From an uncultured Panacagrimonas sp. (GTDB taxonomy: Bacteria > Pseudomonadota > Gammaproteobacteria > Nevskiales > Nevskiaceae), in assembly GCA_946481265.1 (NCBI GenBank), contig CAMLNE010000292.1, positions 1-5,275 on the forward strand: DNA of 5,275 nucleotides, written 5' to 3'. A program made the position numbers and the translations under genes. The notes below the pieces were generated by a model. It did not search any database and was not told where the DNA came from. It worked only from the letters and a program-made list of their open reading frames with translations. Shown piece after piece: positions 1 through 5,216 of this stretch (position 1 is its first letter; each line of letters begins with the position of its first letter).

Positions 1-1
1 C

Positions 2-376
2 CAGATTGAAACGCAAACAGCGTGCAACTTCGAGAGGTAAATCAGAGAATCCTTAGGCGTCTGGCACGACCTGATGATGGAAGGAAGCCTGGGCTGTATC
101 GGGCATGTGTCCCGGTGGGTCCGCGAGGCGCTGAGCCTGACACGGAGCGAGAACAGCCCGGTGCTGACGCAGCGCCATCTGCGCGAGACCATGGCGAGCA
201 AGAGCGATCTGGCTCGGCTGGCCGACGAGATACTGCAGGGTGAGCGAACGTCTGGCGCTGAAGATCCGGATAACGCACCGGAAGGAGCAGCTCGCGCCGT
301 CAGCGCCAGTCCGCAGGGAAGATCGAGACCCTTTCAGGCGAGGCCTCGCCGACACCGCAGGAATGGACGCGCCTGA
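2..376 (+). pseudogene. tniB: TniB-like transposition ATPase, C-terminal remnant with in-frame stop
   Basis: The frame ending in TGA at 374-376 encodes, from about position 41, residues such as SLGCIGHVSRWVREALSL and a helical stretch ending LADEILQGE. This resembles the C-terminal tail of TniB, the AAA+ ATPase that links TniQ to the TniA transposase. The tniQ start follows its stop directly, as expected for a tniBQ pair. In the same frame a TAA at 38-40 interrupts the protein, and the dozen codons before it (QIETQTACNFER) are not recognisable to me. Frame 3 is open up to 53, so a frameshift around 41-53 is an alternative to a nonsense mutation. The ATPase core (Walker A and B) would lie upstream of the window. 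An ATG at 74 could start a 100-aa fragment. The last 40 residues are low-complexity, rich in Arg, Pro and Ala. The family call rests on a short segment plus position. Confidence 0.5.
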
Positions 377-1663
377 ATGCCGCGCCTCTTTGCACTGATG
401 CCGCACGGGCTCGGCACCTCGGATATCGAGGCCTTCGGGTGTTATTTCAGCCGGCTGGCCGCGCGTCACTCGATGTCCACTCGCGGAGTTCTGAGTTGGG
501 TCGCCGCCGATAGTGGTATTTCCCGAGCAACGCTTAGAAATGGCGTGGGCATGGCTCGTCTGCCCGACCTGGTCAGGCCCAACCGGACTACCGAGATCGT
601 CGTACGACTGGTGTCTGACGCGACCGGAATATCGCGAGGCATCATCGAATCGACGACATTTCTTGCGCTGTCGCCCATTCTCGTCCGCAGTGCCGGTGCC
701 TTTTCGGATGCCTTCCGGTGGTGCCCCGCTTGCGTGGCCGAGCGCGTCGCCGAGGGCAGAGATGCTTACTTCAAACTTAAGTGGCACCTGCACGGCGTCA
801 CGCGCTGCGACATCCACCGGATACCGCTGGTTACGCGATGCCTGAGTTGCTGCCGAACACAGAACAGCCGACGTGCGCGGGAGGATTGTTCACGCTGCGT
901 GTTCTGCAACGCGCTACTGGTGGTCCGACCTGCCGCGGGGGACATTCGACCAAGCTGGGAGATGGAAGGTGCTGACCTCGTCAATCTGGTTGGGCATATC
1001 GCGAGTCATCCCGGCGTCCGATTCAACGCGGAAGGCGTCGAGGCGTCACTCGGCTGGTTGTCCAAGATTTTCTGCGCGCCGTCGCCAAAGGCAGGGCCGC
1101 TCGCGATGCTTCCCAAGGATGAGCGTGCGCCGTTCCGCATCCGGGAAGCCCCCAACACACTCGTGAGCATCCGCCGGGTCGGCTATCGAGCCAGCATCCC
1201 TTTGCCGATCCTGTTGGACGGCGACGCGAGTGCGATAACCCGCCAGCTCGATCTGAGATGGAACACTCACACGCCGCCGGGGCTTGAACCGCGTCCGAAG
1301 AAACTCCTCCCGCAGCGTCCCTTGCTGAAAGCGCAGATCAAGGCGTTTCTGAAGCGCACCAGCGGAAACGTCCCGCCATCGTTGAGAGCAGCCGCTCGCG
1401 AGCTGCGCGTCTCGACAGGAGGGCTGCTCTATCACTTCCCGGACGATTGTCGCGAAATGATCACGGCCTACGTGAAATGGAAAGCGACCGAGCGCAAGGG
1501 GGCAGCCAACGCTGCGCGCAAAGCAGTGATGGCGTACCTGAGAGAGCACCTCGACCAGCGGCCGGAACCACCCTCGCGCAAAGGAGCGGTTCGAGCATTG
1601 CGTGCGAAGACGCAGCTTTCGAAACGGCTTCTGGTCAGGACGGTTGAGTCCGCCATCGTCTGA
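377..1663 (+). CDS. tniQ: TniQ family transposon targeting protein
   Basis: A 428-aa protein close to the usual size of Tn5053-type TniQ (about 400 aa). TniQ/TnsD proteins recognise or mark the target and recruit the TniB/TnsC ATPase, which activates the transposase. The N-terminal part (residues about 1-45) has the family pattern of an active-site-free helical segment around FSRLAARHSMSTRGVLSWVA. A zinc-binding region follows: C116-x2-C119, C144-x2-H147 (in TRCDIH), C155-x2-C158, then C171, C174 and C177. Residues about 334-365 resemble the TnsD/TniQ C-terminal helix-turn-helix: SLRAAARELRVSTGGLLYHF followed by a DDCREMI segment. The ATG directly abuts the upstream TGA (374-376), which implies translational coupling; only a distant AGGA (about 357-360) precedes it. 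The tail (370-428) is very basic, fitting DNA contact. No frame disruption is visible. Function is assigned from family motifs and from position; the target site cannot be read from this sequence. Confidence 0.9.
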   Translation: MPRLFALMPHGLGTSDIEAFGCYFSRLAARHSMSTRGVLSWVAADSGISRATLRNGVGMARLPDLVRPNRTTEIVVRLVSDATGISRGIIESTTFLALSPILVRSAGAFSDAFRWCPACVAERVAEGRDAYFKLKWHLHGVTRCDIHRIPLVTRCLSCCRTQNSRRAREDCSRCVFCNALLVVRPAAGDIRPSWEMEGADLVNLVGHIASHPGVRFNAEGVEASLGWLSKIFCAPSPKAGPLAMLPKDERAPFRIREAPNTLVSIRRVGYRASIPLPILLDGDASAITRQLDLRWNTHTPPGLEPRPKKLLPQRPLLKAQIKAFLKRTSGNVPPSLRAAARELRVSTGGLLYHFPDDCREMITAYVKWKATERKGAANAARKAVMAYLREHLDQRPEPPSRKGAVRALRAKTQLSKRLLVRTVESAIV

Positions 1664-1741
1664 ATCGCGTGTGCAGGCGAACTACGCCGCGATCAGGCAC
1701 CAGCCCCGCCTCCGGGCAGATCCAGTGCGCGGGGGCCATTC

Positions 1742-1972
1742 TCACCAGTAGTAGACGTGCGGCCTTCTCGATCCCAACGGCCAGGCGATCGCGTCGGGCC
1801 CTCGGCCGCGGACGACTTGCAGGCAGAGGCGGCGATTCTCGCGGCGGCGAGGACGGGTCATGTACAGCTGCACCCAGTACCTCGGTGTCGACTGCACGAG
1901 GTTCGGACCGCGGAGGCAGCGTTTCAGGCGGCCGCGATCATCCCGGTCCGTCGCGCGGTTGGTGGTGGACAT
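1742..1972 (-). CDS. Small hypothetical protein (76 aa)
   Basis: A 76-aa frame, unrecognised. Three things support it as a real gene. First, 64 of its 76 codons (84% by hand count) end in G or C, the bias expected of coding DNA in a GC-rich genome. Second, a GGAG Shine-Dalgarno site (rc of 1980-1983) sits 7 nt before the ATG. Third, the composition is protein-like, with an aromatic-rich core (RYWVQLYMTR) and a distinctive C-terminus, GPDAIAWPLGSRRPHVYYW. The same frame is open further upstream to an ATG at 2080, but the start at 1972 has the better ribosome binding site. The protein is basic, with one possible short Cys pair (C19, C50) too far apart to call a zinc site. It converges on tniQ with a 78-nt gap and is divergent from the operon at 2320. 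It may be transposon cargo or a regulator of the divergent operon; nothing proves either. Confidence 0.5.
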   Translation of the reverse strand: MSTTNRATDRDDRGRLKRCLRGPNLVQSTPRYWVQLYMTRPRRRENRRLCLQVVRGRGPDAIAWPLGSRRPHVYYW

Positions 1973-2152
1973 GCTTCGGCTCCAGTGTTTTTGGGCTAAA
2001 GCACGTTTCCTCCGAGGGTGGGGCCGGATCGGCCAAGAACTGAATATTACGACCGGACGCGGCCTGAAGGCGCGGTACACCTTGCCGGCCGCAACGGCGT
2101 GAGGTGTTCGATTCGATGGGAATGCTTTCCCGACCTACGGGGAGCGTTCACA
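1973..2152. promoter_or_regulatory. Divergent intergenic region with two short inverted repeats
   Basis: This stretch separates the minus-strand small ORF from the plus-strand operon and must hold the promoters for both if both are expressed. Two near-perfect inverted repeats are visible: GGCCG-GAT-CGGCC at 2022-2034 and GGGAA-TGCT-TTCCC at 2118-2131. Such sites could be operators, but both half-sites are short (5 bp). I found no convincing -35/-10 pair on either strand; the only AT-rich patch is AATATT around 2043-2048. Confidence 0.25.
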
Positions 2153-2308
2153 ATGGTCAAACGAGATCACGCCACAGGCCGCACTCGAGGCCGGGATAGC
2201 GAACCATCCAGCCGTGCTGGCGAGCTGAATTCGAAGCTGCTCAGGCGAAGGCCATCGCTGCGTCTGGAAGACAGCGATGACCGATTGCAGGACCAACTAG
2301 GGGCGTAG
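2153..2308 (+). CDS. Possible 51-aa leader ORF ahead of the TIGR04255 operon
   Basis: A short frame, MVKRDHATGRTRG to LQDQLGA, that is charged and without a recognisable domain. Its ATG is preceded by GGGGAG with an 8-nt spacer (2139-2144), the best Shine-Dalgarno site in this part of the window and better than that of the following gene. Its TAG ends 11 nt before the ATG at 2320, so it could be the first gene of the operon or a translated leader that feeds ribosomes onto the TIGR04255 gene. Third-position GC is only moderate, similar to the operon but weaker as coding evidence than the ORF at 1742-1972. It may equally be a chance frame. Confidence 0.3.
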   Translation: MVKRDHATGRTRGRDSEPSSRAGELNSKLLRRRPSLRLEDSDDRLQDQLGA

Positions 2309-2319
2309 ACTGATTTTCG

Positions 2320-3078
2320 ATGACGCAGAACATTCTCCGGCTCAAAAATGCTCCCATCGTGGAGGCGGTACTGGATATCGAGTGCGATTTCGCGCCTGGG
2401 CATTTGCTCGGCAAGCTCGAAGCGCCTGCGCGGGACCGGCTCAGCGATCGATATCCAGTAACGCAGGTCCAGTTCGTTCAGGAGGTCCAGTTCGAGGCGA
2501 ATGTTGGCGGGCCGGTCAACCACTCGATGCGTCAGGATGTGCAGGCTTTTCAGTTCCTGCAACAGGACGGCCGCCAGTTGGTCCAGGTGCGGACAGCAGG
2601 GTATTCGTTCAACCGGCTGGCTCCCTACGGCTCCTTTGACGAGTACCTGCCGGAAGTTAAGCGAACTTGGAACATCTACCGTGAACTGGCCTCGCCCGTT
2701 CAGATTCGGTCGGTCCGGCTGCGATACATCAACCGCTTGATCCTGCCGATGACCGACGGCCAGATTCAATTGGACCCGTTTCTCCGGATTGGCCCGCGAT
2801 TGCCGGACGAGGAGAAGCTGACATTCGTCGGATTCCTGAACCAGTACACCGCCGTTGAGAAGGATACTGGGCACCACATCACAACAGTCCTCACAGCGCA
2901 GAGGCCGGAAGGAGACAAGCTCCCGGTCATTTTCGATAATACTGTCGCAGTGGTTGGTGAAGCGGCGGACCCTGGGGATTGGGATTGGCTCGAAGCCAAG
3001 CTGCAATCGTTGCGGGGCTTGAAAAACCGGGTGTTCAAGAACACATTGTCTGAAGAATGTTTGAACCTCTTTCAATGA
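2320..3078 (+). CDS. TIGR04255 family protein, function unknown
   Basis: A 252-aa protein with the hallmarks of the sporadically distributed TIGR04255 family, whose members are about 250 aa. The N-terminal signature LKNAPIVEAVLDI is at residues 8-20. The central block GYSFNRLAPYGSFDEYLPEV (94-113) is followed by RSVRLRYINRL (130-140), and the C-terminus is KNTLSEECLNLFQ. No signal peptide, membrane segment or nuclease/kinase motif is visible, so a soluble cytoplasmic protein is likely. The start is well defined: an in-frame TGA lies at 2311-2313 and ATG 2320 is the first start after it, although no strong Shine-Dalgarno site precedes it (only AGGGG at about 2299-2303), which fits coupling to the short ORF upstream. 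It overlaps the next gene by an ATGA junction. The family has no established biochemical function that I know of; its patchy distribution and location in transposon cargo suggest an accessory, possibly defensive or conflict-related role, which is inference. Confidence 0.87.
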   Translation: MTQNILRLKNAPIVEAVLDIECDFAPGHLLGKLEAPARDRLSDRYPVTQVQFVQEVQFEANVGGPVNHSMRQDVQAFQFLQQDGRQLVQVRTAGYSFNRLAPYGSFDEYLPEVKRTWNIYRELASPVQIRSVRLRYINRLILPMTDGQIQLDPFLRIGPRLPDEEKLTFVGFLNQYTAVEKDTGHHITTVLTAQRPEGDKLPVIFDNTVAVVGEAADPGDWDWLEAKLQSLRGLKNRVFKNTLSEECLNLFQ

Positions 3079-3599
3079 GCCTGATGTGCTTGGGCTACAG
3101 CGCCCTGGATTCCTATGCTCGGAAGACCAGCGCCATCTCGGCCGAGGCCCAGGTAGTGACACAGGCGGCTTCATCGCTGCTCCGAAGTAGGGAGGCGTCG
3201 CAATCACTTTTCGGCCGAAAGGCCCTGGCGATCTCTGGCCTTCGATCTGTTGTGTCTGAGGTGGCTTCGACAGCTGCCGATGACCCGGACCAGGCCATCC
3301 CCACATCGAACGCGCTACGGAATGCGGAGGACTTCCTCCGTGCGCTGCCAGATGACATTCAATTGCCGGGATTCAGCGTAGACCCTGACGGCGCCATAGC
3401 GCTCGACTGGATTCAATCGCGCACGCGCATGTTCTCGATCAGCATCTCGGATTCAGAGCGTGTGGCTTACGCTTGGCTAGATGGATCGGACAGGGGGCAT
3501 GCGGTGGCCCGCTTTCGAGGGCAGCATATTTCGCCCCAGCTTCTCTCCCTGATCCGTACCGTCGCTGCATATGACCTCTCTGGCCTCCGGGCTGCCTGA
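3075..3599 (+). CDS. Hypothetical protein, second gene of the TIGR04255 operon
   Basis: A 174-aa protein from the ATG at 3075, which overlaps the previous stop as ATGA. An in-frame ATG at 3057 would add six residues and give a 22-nt overlap; neither start has a good Shine-Dalgarno site, so I chose the 4-nt coupling. The N-terminal half (residues about 10-70) is helical, rich in Ala and Ser. The C-terminal half looks like a compact beta-rich domain: GFSVDPDGAIALDWI (99-113), then RMFSISIS (118-125), RVAYAWLDG (129-137) and SPQLLSLIR (153-161). The pattern DPDG-x-I-x-x-x-W followed by a serine/isoleucine strand recurs, from memory, in small unannotated proteins of proteobacterial accessory regions. 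No catalytic motif or membrane segment is seen. Position argues that it works with the TIGR04255 protein and the following gene product. Confidence 0.8.
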   Translation: MSLMCLGYSALDSYARKTSAISAEAQVVTQAASSLLRSREASQSLFGRKALAISGLRSVVSEVASTAADDPDQAIPTSNALRNAEDFLRALPDDIQLPGFSVDPDGAIALDWIQSRTRMFSISISDSERVAYAWLDGSDRGHAVARFRGQHISPQLLSLIRTVAAYDLSGLRAA

Positions 3600-3993
3600 G
3601 TTCGTCGGCGACGACGAAGACCTGGCTAGGTTCATTACCCAGAGCGGAGACTTCACGGCTGCCGTCGCGAAACCCAAGGTCTTCTTGCCCAGCCAGAGGG
3701 ATCGCGAGACATCAATATCGCGGCACGGTCGGGAGCCGGTTGACGATCTCTGGGTCTTGGGCGCAGCCGCTGCCGGTACTCGCAAGCTTTACGGTGCTGC
3801 GATGTTTAAGGGCCGCGACGTGCGCCACGCCCAACTCGACGTGCTGGCCGCAGAGCCGCCCCTTCGCCATGCCGTGATTAAGGGATGGCCTTGGATAGAT
3901 TCCGATCCTGAACTGCAAAAGGCGAAGCAGAAGGAACTGGCGCTGGTGCTTGCGAGCGCCGCGGGCCCGCCGCTTCTTCGCCAGCAGCCCTGA
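3571..3993 (+). CDS. Hypothetical protein, third gene of the TIGR04255 operon (GWP motif)
   Basis: A 140-aa protein whose ATG lies 29 nt inside the preceding gene; no other start exists nearby and no Shine-Dalgarno site is seen, so translation is probably coupled. Visible features in order are LARFITQSGDFTAAV (18-32), a strand region KVFLPSQRDRETSISRHGRE (36-55), DDLWVLGA (58-65), and RHAVIKGWPW (99-108), then an acidic-basic helix (114-131). The combination of an F-x-P strand, a D-x-W-x-[IL]-G element and a C-terminal RHA-x-I-x-GWP motif matches, from memory, a group of unnamed small bacterial proteins often next to the type encoded by the second gene. No function is known to me. Its TGA at 3991-3993 lies within the repeat array proposed as the transposon end, so it is the last cargo gene. 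Confidence 0.8.
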   Translation: MTSLASGLPEFVGDDEDLARFITQSGDFTAAVAKPKVFLPSQRDRETSISRHGREPVDDLWVLGAAAAGTRKLYGAAMFKGRDVRHAQLDVLAAEPPLRHAVIKGWPWIDSDPELQKAKQKELALVLASAAGPPLLRQQP

Positions 3994-4051
3994 CCGGAAT
4001 CGCGGCCAAACTACGCTTTTGCGGCGTGGCCTGATCACGGTTTCGCGCACA
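3989..4051 (-). repeat. Candidate transposon right end: three direct repeats ending in ACA/TGT
   Basis: Read on the minus strand from 4051, the sequence starts TGT and contains three imperfect direct repeats: CGCGAAACCGTGATCAGG (4047-4030), CGCAAAAGCGTAGTTTGG (4023-4006) and CGCGATTCCGGTCAGG (4004-3989). The first two align over 23 bp with 16 identities; the starts are 24 and 19 bp apart. TniA/TnsB-type transposases bind several repeats of about 20 bp at each end of elements that begin TGT and end ACA, and the array lies just where such an end is expected, between cargo and chromosomal genes. The exact terminus is inferred; the left end is outside the window, so the matching inverted copy cannot be checked here. 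Confidence 0.5.
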
Positions 4052-4229
4052 GGAAATCTCCATCCCCGACATCGTCGGGAGATACGAGGCCCATGGGCAC
4101 GCGGCTCCCTTCCCTTGCTTCGCTCCGGGAATTGCGCGCGGCCCGCCATCCCTCCCAGGATCTTCTGCAGATTCTCGCGGCTCCGCGAGCGGTGCCCCCG
4201 CGCGGTATCCCCGAGATCGGCGAAGAACA

Positions 4230-4263
4230 AAAAAGACGCCCAACCTGGTGGATGCGCACCAGG
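4230..4263 (-). terminator. Possible terminator for the SDR gene
   Basis: On the minus strand a perfect 7-bp stem (CCTGGTG/CACCAGG, loop CGCATC) is followed, after 9 nt, by TTTTTT (rc of 4229-4234). It lies about 110 nt past the SDR stop and points the right way. The gap between stem and T-run is longer than in a standard intrinsic terminator, so this call is weak. Confidence 0.3.
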
Positions 4264-4268
4264 CCAGG

Positions 4269-4284
4269 CTGCGCAAGTGCGCAG
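4269..4284. repeat. Palindrome CTGCGCA-AG-TGCGCAG
   Basis: A perfect 7-bp inverted repeat with a 2-nt spacer, 5 nt from the hairpin at 4244-4263. The self-complementary hexamer TGCGCA occurs three times within 31 bp (4253-4258, 4270-4275, 4278-4283). The short spacer favours a dimeric protein binding site over an RNA hairpin. Confidence 0.45.
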
Positions 4285-4373
4285 AGGAGCCTTTCCGAAC
4301 TAGGCTCAGCCCGCGGCCACGTCGCCGGGAGCCATTCCTTTTTACTGCGGCGCGATACCGGGCGGACTGCCAG

Positions 4374-5087
4374 CTACCAGCGACCCGCCACCTGGCCACC
4401 GTCGACATTGAGGGTGACGCCGGTGACATGCCTGGCCTTGTCGAGATAGAGGACCGCGTCGACGATGTCGCTGATCTCGCCGATCCGGCCGAGGGGTTGC
4501 AGCGCCGCCAGAAAGTCGTATGCCTCGGGGCCGAACATCGGCGTCCTGATGATGCCGGGGGCCACCGCATTGACGCGCACCCCCGCCTTCGCGAATTCGA
4601 TCGCCAAGGAGCGGGTCACCGCATCGAGCCCGCCCTTGGTCAGCGGGGTCAAGGCGCTCGGCAGTTGAGCGATGGCCTGGTCGACCAAGGTGGTGGTGAT
4701 CTGCACGACATGGCCGCCGCCCTGCTTCACCATCTGGCGTATCGCCAGCTGGCTGATGTGAAAGAAGCCAGCCACATTAGTTGAAAGCACACGATCCAAA
4801 TCGTCCTGCAGGTAATCGAGAAACGGCTTGCCGATGAAGATGCCGGCGTTGTTGACCAGAGTGTCGATCCGCCCAAATCGGTCCAGCGCGGTGGCAACGA
4901 TCTTCTGCGCCACCTCCCGGCTTCCGATATCGCCGCGCACCGTGACGAGATCCGGGTCGTCCGACGGCCCGATGTTTCTCGAGTTCGCGACGACCGCGTA
5001 TCCCAGTCCGCGCAAACCCTGAACGACACCGGCACCGATGCCCTGCGAGGCACCGGTCACCAGTGCAACCTTGCGAGCGTCATTCAT
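4374..5087 (-). CDS. SDR family oxidoreductase, atypical catalytic site
   Basis: A 237-aa short-chain dehydrogenase/reductase of typical classical-SDR length. The Rossmann cofactor loop TGASQGIG is at residues 11-18, D53 follows in RGDIG, NNAG is at 79-82, the structural Asn is N104 (STNVAG), and the post-active-site APG is at 176-178. The C-terminus VTGVTLNVDGG is the usual one. At the catalytic centre, K151 (LTKGGL) is present but the position four residues before it is T147, not Tyr, and the Ser position falls in ITTTLV (130-135), with Thr instead. From memory, a subgroup of SDRs with a similar ITxSLVDxx and SALxxLTKGGL stretch shares this lack, so it is probably a subfamily trait rather than decay. 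The ATG at 5087 has AAGGAG 6 nt upstream (rc of 5094-5099). Substrate and true activity are unknown. It belongs to the chromosomal flank and converges on the cargo operon. Confidence 0.93.
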   Translation of the reverse strand: MNDARKVALVTGASQGIGAGVVQGLRGLGYAVVANSRNIGPSDDPDLVTVRGDIGSREVAQKIVATALDRFGRIDTLVNNAGIFIGKPFLDYLQDDLDRVLSTNVAGFFHISQLAIRQMVKQGGGHVVQITTTLVDQAIAQLPSALTPLTKGGLDAVTRSLAIEFAKAGVRVNAVAPGIIRTPMFGPEAYDFLAALQPLGRIGEISDIVDAVLYLDKARHVTGVTLNVDGGQVAGRW

Positions 5088-5093
5088 CGACTT

Positions 5094-5099
5094 CTCCTT
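5094..5099 (-). promoter_or_regulatory. Ribosome binding site of the SDR gene
   Basis: AAGGAG on the minus strand, 6 nt before the ATG at 5087. It fixes the start of the SDR. Confidence 0.85.
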
Positions 5100-5109
5100 G
5101 CAGCGCAGG

Positions 5110-5162
5110 CCGGCGTCCGGCGACGGGCGAGCCCGTGCCGGGGCCGGGAGAGCCGACGCCGG
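5110..5162 (-). promoter_or_regulatory. Strong potential stem-loop in the SDR leader
   Basis: An 8-bp outer pair, CCGGCGTC (5110-5117) with GACGCCGG (5155-5162), encloses a perfect inner palindrome ACGGGC-GA-GCCCGT (5123-5136). It lies just ahead of the SDR ribosome binding site, so it could be a leader RNA structure or an operator. There is no T-run, so it is not a standard terminator. Confidence 0.3.
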
Positions 5163-5197
5163 TTCACCCGCGCTCGTGTCGGCAGGATCATGATTGC

Positions 5198-5212
5198 CGC
5201 GCGCACCGCGCG
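5198..5212 (-). repeat. Hairpin CGCGCG-GTG-CGCGCG
   Basis: A perfect 6-bp inverted repeat with a 3-nt loop, 4 nt past a minus-strand TGA (5219-5217). It could mark the end of the gene entering from the right, although no T-run follows it. Confidence 0.3.
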
Positions 5213-5216
5213 AGAA

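Larger units (their letters stand above)
1..4051 (+). mobile_element. Distal part of a TniA/B/Q-type (Tn5053/Tn7-like) transposon with cargo
   Basis: The order seen is a tniB-like 3' end, tniQ, a small antisense ORF, then a three-gene operon of unknown function, then a repeat array ending in ACA. In Tn5053/Tn402- and Tn7-related elements the transposition genes run tniA-tniB-tniQ from one end and cargo fills the space up to the other end, so the layout matches. The transposase gene and the left end lie upstream of the window. The right boundary at 4051 is inferred from the repeats at 3989-4047 and the terminal ACA, not from a second end or a target-site duplication, neither of which can be seen. 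The broken tniB frame suggests this copy may not move by itself. Confidence 0.6.
4052..4373. other. 322-bp gene-free region rich in palindromes, outside the proposed element end
   Basis: No convincing gene is seen on either strand; the open frames are shadows without start sites or coding bias. Instead there is a series of short inverted repeats: CCCGAC-ATC-GTCGGG (4065-4079, with possible outer pairing ATCTC/GAGAT at 4056-4060 and 4079-4083), GCCCATGGGC (4089-4098), CTCGCG-GCTC-CGCGAG (4174-4189), CCTGGTG-GATGCG-CACCAGG (4244-4263) and CTGCGCA-AG-TGCGCAG (4269-4284). It separates the plus-strand cargo from the 3' end of the minus-strand SDR gene. Confidence 0.5.

Noticed and set aside
53..817. 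A 254-codon minus-strand frame
   Set aside because: It is antisense to the TniB-like tail and tniQ, has no domain, and crosses their junction.
1669..2102. Plus-strand frames between tniQ and the operon
   Set aside because: They are Gly/Ser/Arg-rich with poor codon bias; the minus-strand frame at 1742-1972 explains the coding signal.
2167..3306. A 379-codon open frame on the minus strand
   Set aside because: It lies antisense to the TIGR04255 gene, whose family motifs are clear. Long antisense frames are common in GC-rich coding DNA, and this one has no recognisable motif.
4244..4284. tRNA or other structured RNA gene
   Set aside because: The stems are isolated palindromes; no cloverleaf, anticodon loop or CCA-like end can be built.
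3989..4284. CRISPR array
   Set aside because: The repeats are short, imperfect, differently spaced, and few.
3712..4570. Overlapping minus-strand frames across the third cargo gene, the flank and the SDR 3' end
   Set aside because: They are low-complexity, Arg/Pro/Ser-rich, and lack start sites; they overlap two better supported genes.
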